A stretch of 32,363 nt of DNA from Acidobacteriaceae bacterium. GTDB lineage: Bacteria; Acidobacteriota; Terriglobia; Terriglobales; Acidobacteriaceae. The stretch spans positions 1 to 32,363 of the forward strand of contig PLQW01000278.1 of assembly GCA_003160215.1 (NCBI GenBank), written 5' to 3'. How positions within the stretch are numbered: position 1 is the first letter of the stretch; each line of letters starts with the position of its first letter. A program made the position numbers and the translations under genes. This document shows positions 1 through 8,102 of the stretch, one piece after another. Under the pieces are notes generated by a model. It was not told the DNA's origin and searched no databases. It saw nothing but the letters and a program-made list of their open reading frames with translations.

Positions 1-796
1 GAAACAGGTCAAACATGGCAACAAAGTTATAGCAGACCCGCTTGCCGCCTGCCCGACGAAGTTGTTGATTTCACAGCCGGACAGGATTGTGACGAGGGAC
101 AGTCAATTGGATCCTGGGTTTCACGCTCTGCCAATCTCTCGGTCACGGGGCGAAAGTTGATGCTTGCTTTGCAATAACTTACGGACGCCCGCCGCCCAGG
201 CACTGAAAATCAATTCCGTACAAGCAACGTCGAGTTTCGGCGAATTTGGGCGCAATAAGACCCGCCAAAACCCGCCATTCCCCGCGAAAACCCGCCACTG
301 CAAAATAATTTTAAAACGCACACACGTCACTGAGACGACCCCCGCCTCGCAGAGGGGGCCTCTACCCGTCCCTTCCACACATCCCGTTGAAATGGATTCT
401 TGTTTTTCCTATGCGTCAAGTATTTCAACAACTTACAAGCCGCGGAGACTGCCTAAGTACGCGGAAATTCTATAAGACATCGCATCATGTGGGTTGAGTT
501 GTGGGTTGAGAAATCGCCATTCTCGATTCGTCCATCTCCGCCTTCGGTGACTGTAAGGATCACGCATTGAGCTGCCCCCTTTCGGTTGGCGTGTTGCTCG
601 CCGAATAGTAGTGACTAGCTTAGAATGCCAGCCGGAACATGCCACATACTGTGACGCGCGCCCAAGACGAGTGCAATTGGACAACGAAGGGCCGGTGAGG
701 ATGGAGGGTGAGCAAGAAGACAGACAATGCGGCACCAACTCTCTGGAGCCAAGGACGCGATTCTCCGAAGCAGGCCATCAATCTGCGAGCTGCTCG
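1..796. other. Left-edge region without a convincing gene
   Basis: No reading frame here has a plausible start, a ribosome binding site and recognisable family content together. Two frames are open from the left edge (frame 1 to a TAA near 177, frame 2 to about 155), so the tail of a truncated gene cannot be excluded, but neither translation is recognisable. The stretch contains a 10-bp tandem repeat (261-300), a GC-rich imperfect hairpin around 340-360 and a direct repeat of TGGGTTGAG around 490-507. It lies downstream of the minus-strand TPR lipoprotein gene. No clear intrinsic terminator for that gene is visible. Confidence 0.5.
261..300. repeat. Four tandem 10-bp units (CCCGCC plus four bases)
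   Basis: Positions 261-270, 271-280, 281-290 and 291-300 each begin with CCCGCC or CCCGCG followed by a four-base spacer (AAAA, ATTC, AAAA, ACTG). The period is exactly ten, about one helical turn. The function is unknown. It could be part of a dispersed intergenic element or a protein-binding array. Confidence 0.55.
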
Positions 797-3097
797 TCAT
801 GATTTCAGGCTATCCAGCTGCTTTTTCATATCAGCGGCTTCACTGTAATTCGGGTTGATCTTCAGCACCAGTTCCAACTGCTGGCGCGCGAGCGCTGGCT
901 TTTGCGCCTTCAGATAAGCCATCCCCAGGTGGTAATGAATAGTGGGATTGTCGGGTGCGTGCTGCTTTGCCTGCAGCTTGAGAGCTTCTTGGAGCATGCT
1001 GATTGACGATCCGTAGACCCCTTTCTGATAGTAAATCCAGCCTAGCGTGTCAGCCGCATTCGGCGAGTCAGGCAGGCCGCGGCGCGCATTCTCGGCGAAC
1101 GACATAGCCACGTCGAGGTTGCCACCACTTTGCAGCATGACGTTGGCAAGGTTGTTTGCAGCGATTGGGTCACCCGGTTTGAGGGCTAGAGTTTTCTGAT
1201 AGGCCTCCTGAGCTTTGGTCCAATCCCGTTTGGATCCATACAGCCCGCCCAAGAGGGTGTAGAATTCGGGCACACGAGGATGGTCCTTGACCGCCTGCTG
1301 ATAAGTAGCGATCGCCTGGTCTACCTCTCCTTTCGCCGCCTGTACCTGACCTAACTGGATCACAGCACCGGAATTGTTTTTGTCGAGTTCGACTGACCGG
1401 TTAAAGGCCGCCTCGGCGCCGTTCAGATCTTTCTTGTCGCGGAAAAGCACGCTGCCGAGCAGGAAGTAGAAGCTGCTATTCGCAGGCGACTTGGCAATTT
1501 GGGCATTCGCGACGGCCAGGGCTTTGTCGACCTGATTCTGGGCCAGGTAGGTGTTCATCAGGCCGCGGAGCGCGTCGGTAGAATTGGGGTCACGGTCAAG
1601 AGCGTCCTGGTAAGATTTGCCGGCTTCGCTGTACTGCTTCTGAACGAACTTCAGATTTCCCCGCTCAACGTAAGGCAGGTGGCTTTGCGGAGCCACTTCA
1701 ATCGCTTTGCGTATGTCTTCCTCAGCGGCCGCAAACTGTTGGCGATTGATGTGAGACACGGCGCGCAGGGCATAGCCGTCCGGCGATGCGGGCTGCAGGC
1801 GAATCAGTTGGGTGGCCGCAGACTCGAGCGCACCCATGTCACCCTGGCGCATCGCCAGTAATGCCAAGGAGCGCTGAGCTTCGACCAGGTCCGGACGAAT
1901 ACGCACCGCATTCAGCCATTCGCCCTTGGCGTCTTCCATGTTCCCTGACTTTTGAAATGCTAGTCCCAATTGATAGTGGGCCGCAGCGTTATTGGGCTCA
2001 CTCTTTATGAGAGTTTGCAATGCCACGGTGGCGCCACTGGCGTCTCCAGCGGCGATTTGCAATTGCGCGCGGTAGAGCAGAGCATCGGTGTCTTTGGGAC
2101 TGGCTTTCAGGACTTCGTCATTGAGCTTGCGCGCCTCATCGAAACGGTTCTTCTGGATCAGAAGTTGAGTGTAATTATTCTTGACCTGAATATCTTTGGG
2201 ATGCTCCTGGTAGAGGGCGGCGTATTCGGCGGTGGCTTTGTCCAGGTCCCCGGTGGTGAGGTAGAAGTCACCCAGCATGCGGTAGTCCGCCGAGTTGTCC
2301 GGAAAGTCGCGCTTGACCTGTTTCAGGAATTCTTCCGCTTCGGTCTTCTTGCCCTGAACCAAAAAAAGGCGGGCAAGGGCGGCGCGCGGTTCGGGATTTT
2401 TCGGGTCGACTTCAATGGCGTGGCGGAATTCCTGCTCAGCTTGTCCGTACCAACCACGGGCCTGATGATACGTCCCCATCACTAGCCAAGCGCCCACCGC
2501 CTTGGGATTCAGCTCAACGGCTTTCCTTAAATTCGCCTCGGCTTCGTCCGGTTGACCTTTCTTCAACAGCAGCAGCGCAAGCTGAAGATGCAAATCTCCA
2601 TCGCTGGGTGCGAGAGTAATGGCCTTCTGTATTTCCGCAATAGCCGCCGAGATGTCGCCTCCCGCCGCCAGAAGATATGCGGCCGCGAGATGAGCTTTCG
2701 GATCGTCGGGGCGGTGCTGGAGCAGCCAATCAACTTGCGTTTGCGCTAGCTGTAAGTTGTGATGGCCGATCAGCAGTTCAGCCATTTCGCTTCGGGCCGA
2801 ATAGTTCTCGGGTTGAAGCTCAAGAGTGCGATTCAATTCCTGATAGGCCCGGTCTTGCTGCTGAACCTTGAGGTAAGTCTGGGCCAGTTGATAGTGAGCC
2901 TCGGCAAAGCCCGGATCGATCTTGATCGCGTTGGTAAACTCGATCGCGGCTTCACGATATCTCCCTTTCTCGAAGTAGCGCTGGCCGCTGTGAAGGTATT
3001 TCTGCTTACGAACGTTTGGATCGCGCGAGCATCCCGCAAACGTAGTAGCGATAAGAGTGAGAATCAGAATAAATCGGAAACCGACCGGAGTCTTCAT
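797..3097 (-). CDS. prsT: TPR-repeat lipoprotein of the exosortase/PEP-CTERM system (PrsT-like)
   Basis: The 766-residue product starts with a lipoprotein signal: a positively charged start, a hydrophobic stretch and a lipobox ending Phe-Ala-Gly-Cys with Cys23 as lipidation site. The rest is an almost continuous array of tetratricopeptide repeats (repeated pattern of A..Y...G....A...), beginning near residue 37. This matches the TPR lipoproteins encoded beside exosortase loci, though it is somewhat shorter than the family model as I recall it (about 900). Such proteins are thought to scaffold polysaccharide export or envelope assembly at the membrane. The start at 3097 is preferred over an upstream one (3118) because GAGAGG lies seven bases ahead of its ATG and the signal peptide then begins correctly. 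Family membership is well supported; the exact PrsT assignment rests on context. Confidence 0.85.
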   Translation of the reverse strand: MKTPVGFRFILILTLIATTFAGCSRDPNVRKQKYLHSGQRYFEKGRYREAAIEFTNAIKIDPGFAEAHYQLAQTYLKVQQQDRAYQELNRTLELQPENYSARSEMAELLIGHHNLQLAQTQVDWLLQHRPDDPKAHLAAAYLLAAGGDISAAIAEIQKAITLAPSDGDLHLQLALLLLKKGQPDEAEANLRKAVELNPKAVGAWLVMGTYHQARGWYGQAEQEFRHAIEVDPKNPEPRAALARLFLVQGKKTEAEEFLKQVKRDFPDNSADYRMLGDFYLTTGDLDKATAEYAALYQEHPKDIQVKNNYTQLLIQKNRFDEARKLNDEVLKASPKDTDALLYRAQLQIAAGDASGATVALQTLIKSEPNNAAAHYQLGLAFQKSGNMEDAKGEWLNAVRIRPDLVEAQRSLALLAMRQGDMGALESAATQLIRLQPASPDGYALRAVSHINRQQFAAAEEDIRKAIEVAPQSHLPYVERGNLKFVQKQYSEAGKSYQDALDRDPNSTDALRGLMNTYLAQNQVDKALAVANAQIAKSPANSSFYFLLGSVLFRDKKDLNGAEAAFNRSVELDKNNSGAVIQLGQVQAAKGEVDQAIATYQQAVKDHPRVPEFYTLLGGLYGSKRDWTKAQEAYQKTLALKPGDPIAANNLANVMLQSGGNLDVAMSFAENARRGLPDSPNAADTLGWIYYQKGVYGSSISMLQEALKLQAKQHAPDNPTIHYHLGMAYLKAQKPALARQQLELVLKINPNYSEAADMKKQLDSLKS

Positions 3098-3145
3098 GGG
3101 CAACCTCTCAGCACGCACTACATGCTAACTGGGCAGCATTCCGAA

Positions 3146-3175
3146 AGTATAGGGCACGCCACTCGGATGCACCAA
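3146..3175 (-). promoter_or_regulatory. Possible sigma-70 promoter for the TPR lipoprotein gene
   Basis: On the minus strand a TATACT hexamer (3146-3151) lies 18 bases downstream of TTGGTG (3170-3175). The predicted transcript would start about 40 bases ahead of the ATG at 3097. The -10 matches five of six consensus bases, but the -35 only three. Acidobacterial promoter consensus is not well known to me, so this is tentative. Confidence 0.3.
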
Positions 3176-3531
3176 GAGCGACACATCGTCCGGCCTCACC
3201 TTTCGTAAACGAGAAGCCATCTATCACTACGGCTCTCCGTCCTCGAACCCGGGACATTTAGGCTTCCTGCATTGCCAGCCGTCTTTATTGCGCCTCGGCC
3301 GATGAGGAAATTGATCTGGTTCCTGCGAGACTTTACCTACGACCCCGAACGCCTGAGCCAGAGTGAGGTGGATGAGCCAGCCTGCGCGGCCTCGTGGGAG
3401 TGGTGAAGATCATCCACACGGTTGTAAACGGCATTCCGACGTTCCGGACTGCGGCTTCGTCGTCGCTTTCGCTGTGACCGTTTTGCGGAAGCGGTTGCGG
3501 TCTCCAGTGTTAGCTCCGCACGCGGCGCATG

Positions 3532-3556
3532 AAAAAGAGCCGGATTGTTCCGGCCC
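3532..3556 (-). terminator. Rho-independent terminator of the PEP-CTERM gene
   Basis: Read on the minus strand, a stem of GCCGGA/TCCGGC with an ACAA loop is extended by a G-T and a G-C pair and is followed by five T residues. It lies about 30 bases past the stop codon of the PEP-CTERM gene. This suggests that gene is transcribed as a single-gene unit separate from the TPR lipoprotein gene. Confidence 0.8.
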
Positions 3557-3588
3557 TTTCCTTTGGTTCTCGCTTTAGAAGCAACCCG

Positions 3589-4305
3589 CTACCCGCGGAA
3601 TTTCCGGCGCAGAGTCCCGACACCGACCAGAGTACCGCCGAGCAGCATGAGCGTCATACCGCCGTCGGGAACTGATGTAAGCAAGCCCTGCATAACGTTC
3701 GGGTCGTTTCCGTTCGGGGAAAGCCAAGCGAAATCGCCGACATAGTTGTGCAGATTTCCCGCAGCTATAAGCGCATTGATATCGGTGTTGTAATCCGCAA
3801 CCGCACCCACGCTGTTGCCAGCGCCTGGGGTAACGCCGTAGATTTCGTGCCAGATAGCGAGTTGGAGACCAACCTCTGCGTCGTATCCGCTAGCTCCCGC
3901 GGCGAAAGTATGCGCCAGCCAAGCTACCTGCACGGCGTCGCTAACTGTTGCCAGCGCTCCATTGCTCGTGTAACCCGCTATGCCGCCGTCAGTGGAATTA
4001 GTTTGGCTACCCGCGATCATGCCGTTGTGAGTCACGACAGTGTTCGGGTAGTCTGCGGGAACATTGACCGTATCAGGGAGGTCCACACAGTAGACCCAGG
4101 GGAGCGCTTTTCCGTTCAGGGTAGACGGACCGATCGACCCGCCACCCTCAGAAGCCGTACCAGTCCCGAGATAACCCCCCGTAATGATTATCCCCCCATT
4201 GTAGCTACCACCAAGACTCAGATCGTCCGCAAGCGCCATGCCCGATCCAAGAACAACAATGGCCAGTGCCACCGTCACTAACGTAACTAGTTTGCGATTC
4301 CGCAT
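3589..4305 (-). CDS. Small secreted PEP-CTERM (VPDGG-type) protein with a thioester-like Cys/Gln signature
   Basis: The 238-residue product has a Sec signal peptide (residues 1-26, cleavage after Ala-Leu-Ala). It ends in an exosortase sorting tail: VPDGG at 212-216, a hydrophobic helix, then the basic cluster RRKFRG. It should therefore be exported, processed by the neighbouring exosortase and placed on the surface or in the matrix. The body contains YCVD around Cys73 and LQLAIW around Gln148. The same spacing and flanks are typical of Cys-Gln thioester domains in Gram-positive adhesins; the intervening AWLAHTF segment also fits that fold. The start is supported by GGAGA eight bases upstream of the ATG. 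A sigma-54 promoter and an intrinsic terminator flank the gene. The sorting signal is confident; the thioester assignment is a motif-based inference. Confidence 0.85.
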   Translation of the reverse strand: MRNRKLVTLVTVALAIVVLGSGMALADDLSLGGSYNGGIIITGGYLGTGTASEGGGSIGPSTLNGKALPWVYCVDLPDTVNVPADYPNTVVTHNGMIAGSQTNSTDGGIAGYTSNGALATVSDAVQVAWLAHTFAAGASGYDAEVGLQLAIWHEIYGVTPGAGNSVGAVADYNTDINALIAAGNLHNYVGDFAWLSPNGNDPNVMQGLLTSVPDGGMTLMLLGGTLVGVGTLRRKFRG

Positions 4306-4345
4306 TTGTAAGTCTCCTTTTTACCGCCGCCTCGCCTGTATTCTA

Positions 4346-4361
4346 AGCACGTATCGTGCCA
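4346..4361 (-). promoter_or_regulatory. Sigma-54 (RpoN) -24/-12 promoter of the PEP-CTERM gene
   Basis: Read on the minus strand the site is TGGCACGATACGTGCT. It matches the consensus TGGCACG-N4-TTGCW at every position except one in the -12 element, with the correct GG to GC spacing. The predicted start of transcription is near 4335, giving a leader of about 30 bases that includes the GGAGA ribosome binding site. A sigma-54 activator of the PrsR type is encoded just upstream, which fits the known link between PrsR-type regulators and PEP-CTERM genes. Confidence 0.85.
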
Positions 4362-4409
4362 ACTATGCCGGGAGGTTCGGCAAAACCTTCCAGCGCCAGC
4401 TAAGTATCC

Positions 4410-4424
4410 AATCCATAAAGGATT
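4410..4424. promoter_or_regulatory. Dyad AATCC-N5-GGATT, possible activator site for PrsR
   Basis: A perfect five-base inverted repeat is centred at 4417, about 82 bases upstream of the predicted sigma-54 start site. That is the usual distance for enhancer-binding activators. The candidate binder is PrsR, but nothing in the sequence proves it, and a five-base dyad can occur by chance. Confidence 0.4.
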
Positions 4425-4631
4425 AGAGATTTCCGTGCCCGTTTCAGACCTCGACGGTGTTGTAAAGGCGCGGCAGATTCTTGTAAGCAGTTCCGACGGA
4501 GCTAGCTGCTGTCCTGAGCAGCATCCGCGGCAAACCCATTCCGCACCATTGACTTGCGGGCAGCGATCTCGACGCGCTCAGAACGTAAAAAGATCCGACA
4601 GTCCAGCGCGCCCAGCGGGTCATCCGTAAGT

Positions 4632-5987
4632 TCATGACGATTCCCTGACAATTCCGAGCTTTTCCATCAATTCATAGAGCGTTGGGCGGCTGACGCCGAG
4701 TTCCAACGCGGCGGCAGTGACCTTCCCCATGTGACGCCGTAGGGCTTCCTTTACCATCTCCCGTTCTACAGTTTCCCGCGCTTCCTTCAGCGTCTGCGGC
4801 GGCAAGATGCTCAGGGTATCGGTCATTTCCAAGTCCTGGGCAGTGACGCGCTTGCCATCCGCCATGATCACCGCCCGCCGCACCCGATTCTGCAGCTCAC
4901 GCACGTTTCCCGGCCAGCGGTAAGCGGTCAGCGCGCGCAGCACATCGGGCGCGAAGGTCAGACCGGGTTTGGCGTGTTCGCCCCCATAGTTGTGGAGAAA
5001 GGCCTTCGCCAACATGAGGATGTCGTCCCCCCGCTCCCGCAGCGGGGGCACCTTGAGAACGACTACGGCGAGACGGAAGTACAGGTCCTCACGGAATTTC
5101 CCGCTGGCGGCGGATTCCTGCAGGTTCCGGTTGGTGGCCGCGACAATGCGAGCGTCGCTCTGAATCTCTTGCCGGCCCCCGACGCGCTGGAAGCACTTCT
5201 CCTGGAGAAAGCGCAGGAGCTTCACCTGGACCGGCACCGGCAGCTCACCGATTTCATCGAGGAAGAGTGTGCCCCCGGCGGCGGTTTCGATGTGCCCTTT
5301 GCGCTGTGTGTGAGCGTCCGTGAACGCTCCTTTCTCGTGGCCAAAGAGTTCGCTCTCGAGTAGGTTCTCCGGGATCGAGTTGCAGTTGATGGCCACGAAC
5401 GGGCCGCCAGCATGCTGGCTACGGAGGTGGAGCGCCTGCGCCACCATTTCCTTGCCCGTGCCGCTCTCGCCCAGAATCAGCACTGGGGCGCTGGTGGGGG
5501 CCACCTTGCGAATGAAGTCGAAGACGGCCTGCATCGGTGGACTTGCGCCGAGCATGTCCTCGAAGCTGTCGGCCCGCACGGTGTGCTGCAGGGCGCGGTA
5601 CTCCTGCTCGAGTTCTGCCACATATACGCAACGCTGCAGCACGAGCCTGAGTTCGTCCATGTCGATCGGCTTACAGAGGAAGTCGTAGGCGCCGGCCCCG
5701 ACGGCGCGGATGGCGTTCTGCTTGTCGTTCTGACCGGAGACGACGATCACCTTGGCCAGCAGGTCCAACGCGAGAATCGCCGAGAGTACCGCGAGGCCCT
5801 CCTCGGGTTCATGGGGGCGGGGCGGCAGTCCCAGATCGAGCAGGGTCACCGTGGGACGAACGGCGGTGAACGCGGCTAAGGCGTCAGCACCGTCGCCTAC
5901 CGTGAGTAGTTCGTAGTCCCTGCCCAGCGCCCATTTCATCTGGGTACAGATGTCCTCGTCGTCGTCGACGATCAGCAGTCTGGTCAT
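4632..5987 (-). CDS. prsR: PrsR: sigma-54-dependent response regulator of the PEP-CTERM system
   Basis: The 451-residue product has three parts. A receiver domain (1-120) has the acidic pocket DDDE near the start, phospho-acceptor Asp51 and Lys106. An AAA+ sigma-54 activator domain has Walker A GESGTGKE at 173-180, Walker B LFLDEI at 241-246 and arginine-rich LRERGDD near 317. A Fis-type helix-turn-helix lies at about 405-446. The sigma-54 contact loop reads GAFTDA (220-225) rather than the canonical GAFTGA, a known conservative variant. The ATG overlaps the TGA of the kinase gene by four bases, so the two are translationally coupled. It is predicted to activate sigma-54 promoters of PEP-CTERM and possibly polysaccharide genes once phosphorylated. 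A near-consensus target lies beyond its 3' end, ahead of the PEP-CTERM gene. Confidence 0.92.
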   Translation of the reverse strand: MTRLLIVDDDEDICTQMKWALGRDYELLTVGDGADALAAFTAVRPTVTLLDLGLPPRPHEPEEGLAVLSAILALDLLAKVIVVSGQNDKQNAIRAVGAGAYDFLCKPIDMDELRLVLQRCVYVAELEQEYRALQHTVRADSFEDMLGASPPMQAVFDFIRKVAPTSAPVLILGESGTGKEMVAQALHLRSQHAGGPFVAINCNSIPENLLESELFGHEKGAFTDAHTQRKGHIETAAGGTLFLDEIGELPVPVQVKLLRFLQEKCFQRVGGRQEIQSDARIVAATNRNLQESAASGKFREDLYFRLAVVVLKVPPLRERGDDILMLAKAFLHNYGGEHAKPGLTFAPDVLRALTAYRWPGNVRELQNRVRRAVIMADGKRVTAQDLEMTDTLSILPPQTLKEARETVEREMVKEALRRHMGKVTAAALELGVSRPTLYELMEKLGIVRESS

Positions 5988-8095
5988 TTCACGTCCTTGA
6001 CGGGCAGGCTCACCCGAAACGTAGTCCCTTTCCCTACCTCGCTTTTCACCCGGATACTGCCTCCGTGCGCCTCTACAATCATCCGGGACTGATACATGCC
6101 GATGCCGAGCCCCTTTTTCTTCGTACTTTGGAAGGGGCGGAACAAAAAGTCATTCAGGAACGCCGCACTCATCCCGCAGCCATTATCCGTGACCGAGAGA
6201 ACCACACTGTCTCCGAGATGCTGCGTCCGGAGGCAAATGCGGCCTCCCGGGCCCAGCGCATCGCGCGCGTTGAGCAGCAGGTTGGTCACGACGCTCCGAA
6301 TCTGTTCGCGGTCAGCGAGCGTCTTGGGCAGCGGCTGTAACTCTTTCGTCAGCTCTACCTGCGGCATTTCATCCAGCCCGTCGAGGACTTCGCTGACGAG
6401 CTGATTCAGATCGGCTTCGGTGGGGTTGAAGGCAGGCCGTTGCCGCAGTGCGCTCAACCGTCCGATCATCTCGTCGATTCGCCGCGCTGTATTGCCAATG
6501 GCGCGCAGGGCGTCGTCACGAAACAACGGGTCGTCGAAATGCTCCGGCAGGTTCTTCAGCATCAGGTTGAGCGATGCGGCGGTGTTCTTCAGATCGTGCA
6601 CGAAGAATGCCGACATCGTCCGGAACGCCTCCAGTTCCATGGAAAGCGCCACCTCATTGGCCAGACGCAGGTTCAATAGCACCGACGTCACCTGGTCCGC
6701 GATGCATTGCAGCAGATGCACTTCCTCGGCCGTGTAATTTGCACCCTTCACGCGGTCGGCGAGAATGAAGGCACCAAGGCTCTGTTCCCTTGCTCGCAAG
6801 GGAACACACCAACGATGGCCGCCGTTCGGGAACGTTGTCGGATTGAGTTGCCGCAATTCCTCCGCCCAGGGCTCGTCTACCCCTTCGAGGTCGAACGGCG
6901 ACGACCTCGCGCGCAGGCCAGCCGCCACGGCGCTGGACGTCGCCGGGCGTGGATGGCCAGGGCTCGCCTCATCCGTTTGGGGCGCGGTGGACGCAGCCAC
7001 GATGAATTGCTCCTTTTGCTCGTCCTGCAGCCAGATATTCACCGATAACACCTCAAACGATTCGCAAACCAACCTTGCGGACACTGCGCAAAGGCCGGTC
7101 TGATCCTTGACGTTGGCCAGCCGCCGCGAGAACCTGGTCCAGATCTGAACGGAATCGTGCTGGGCCCTTGCAAAATGGCGGCTGACGAAGCCATGAACGC
7201 GCTGCCGCAATCGGTCGGAAAGAAGCAGCACCCCCAGTCCAGTCATTCCCATGAGCAGGACGAAGGCCGCGAGCTGGAAACTCCCCGCTCCACCAAAACG
7301 TTTCACGGCATTGGCGAGGACCCCGACAATGAAAAGATAGCCGCCGGCGATGAGGACCGTCACGGAAGATCCCAGGATGGCCCGCGAGGGGTACACATCG
7401 ATCTCGGCCCATTCGGAGCGCACGTAGGCCACCGCCAGCAAGACACACCCGATCAGGAGCCCGCTTGACTCGAGGCCCAACCAGTGCAGGTCGTACACGG
7501 AAAAGAGAGCTGCTTCGCTCTGAACGTAAAGACGGGCGCCGAAGATCACCGCAAGGCCCAGGACCACAAATTTGATTCGCCAGCGCATCGTTCCAACCGC
7601 CGACCGGAAGGTCTGCTCCAGATTCATCAGTATCCACAGGTTCGCTATGAGAAGGATGATGTTCAAGACCTCGGCTACCGCACTAAACCGGAACTGCGGC
7701 CCATGGGCCGTCCTTCCTCCCGCAACTACCTCAAGAAGCTGGTGCTGGAAACCGAGCGCTATACCGATGGGCAGCAGAGCGAGAACGGTCAGCGGAATTC
7801 CCCAGCGCCTAAACGACTCGCGGTAATCGCCGCGCGAATAAGTCAAGCTGAAGCCCAGCCAGGCCGCGGATAGAATGGACTTGACGATGAACCCTAGCGT
7901 CAGCCCGCGAAGCACTTCGGCCAGCTCCGTAGCGCGCAGAATCACGCCCGACAGGAGGCTATCAACAGCGAGAGCCGCCATCCCGGTGAAGAAGAACAGT
8001 CTGGCGCGAGAGCGCTTCTTGGGCACCAGGCTGATAAAGGCTAGGAGAAGGCTGAAAATCGCAGCCGCGAAGGGCAGGAGGAGGAAAAACGTCAC
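5984..8095 (-). CDS. prsK: PrsK: membrane histidine kinase of the PEP-CTERM system
   Basis: The product (703 residues from this GTG) has about eight predicted membrane segments in its first 300 residues, a GAF-like region (about 315-480) and a kinase core. The phospho-acceptor helix carries HDLKN with His500. The N box is NLLLNARDAL near 605, the G1 box is DNGCGM near 637, and the G2 box is KGLGIGM near 661. This layout is that of PrsK. It would signal to PrsR, whose gene overlaps the stop by four bases. The start is uncertain: a TTG at 8113 would overlap the exosortase gene by 11 bases but has no ribosome binding site. The GTG at 8095 has TGAGGA four bases upstream, and that site overlaps the exosortase stop codon, suggesting coupled translation. 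Confidence 0.9.
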   Translation of the reverse strand: MTFFLLLPFAAAIFSLLLAFISLVPKKRSRARLFFFTGMAALAVDSLLSGVILRATELAEVLRGLTLGFIVKSILSAAWLGFSLTYSRGDYRESFRRWGIPLTVLALLPIGIALGFQHQLLEVVAGGRTAHGPQFRFSAVAEVLNIILLIANLWILMNLEQTFRSAVGTMRWRIKFVVLGLAVIFGARLYVQSEAALFSVYDLHWLGLESSGLLIGCVLLAVAYVRSEWAEIDVYPSRAILGSSVTVLIAGGYLFIVGVLANAVKRFGGAGSFQLAAFVLLMGMTGLGVLLLSDRLRQRVHGFVSRHFARAQHDSVQIWTRFSRRLANVKDQTGLCAVSARLVCESFEVLSVNIWLQDEQKEQFIVAASTAPQTDEASPGHPRPATSSAVAAGLRARSSPFDLEGVDEPWAEELRQLNPTTFPNGGHRWCVPLRAREQSLGAFILADRVKGANYTAEEVHLLQCIADQVTSVLLNLRLANEVALSMELEAFRTMSAFFVHDLKNTAASLNLMLKNLPEHFDDPLFRDDALRAIGNTARRIDEMIGRLSALRQRPAFNPTEADLNQLVSEVLDGLDEMPQVELTKELQPLPKTLADREQIRSVVTNLLLNARDALGPGGRICLRTQHLGDSVVLSVTDNGCGMSAAFLNDFLFRPFQSTKKKGLGIGMYQSRMIVEAHGGSIRVKSEVGKGTTFRVSLPVKDVK

Positions 8096-8102
8096 GGGGT
8101 CC

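Larger units (their letters stand above)
3098..3588. other. Intergenic region between the TPR lipoprotein and PEP-CTERM genes
   Basis: This 491-bp gap holds the candidate promoter at 3146-3175 and, at its right end, an intrinsic terminator for the PEP-CTERM gene (3532-3556). I see no small gene with both a start signal and recognisable content between them. No -24/-12 sigma-54 site was found ahead of the lipoprotein gene. Confidence 0.5.
4306..4631. other. Regulatory gap between prsR and the PEP-CTERM gene
   Basis: This 326-bp stretch carries the sigma-54 promoter (4346-4361) and dyad (4410-4424) of the PEP-CTERM gene, with a GCTGCT/AGCAGC hairpin around 4507-4524 that lacks a T tract. No gene is apparent in it. 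Confidence 0.6.

Noticed and set aside
261-300. A CRISPR array
   Set aside because: The units are 10 bp with 4-bp spacers, far below CRISPR repeat and spacer lengths, and no cas genes are present.
340-362. An intrinsic terminator for the TPR lipoprotein gene
   Set aside because: The CCCCC/GGGGG hairpin is imperfect, more than 400 bases past the stop, and lacks a T run on either strand.
3120-3240. A sigma-54 promoter ahead of the TPR lipoprotein gene
   Set aside because: GGCAC near 3153 is not followed by GC at the required distance, and no -24/-12 pair was found on the correct strand.
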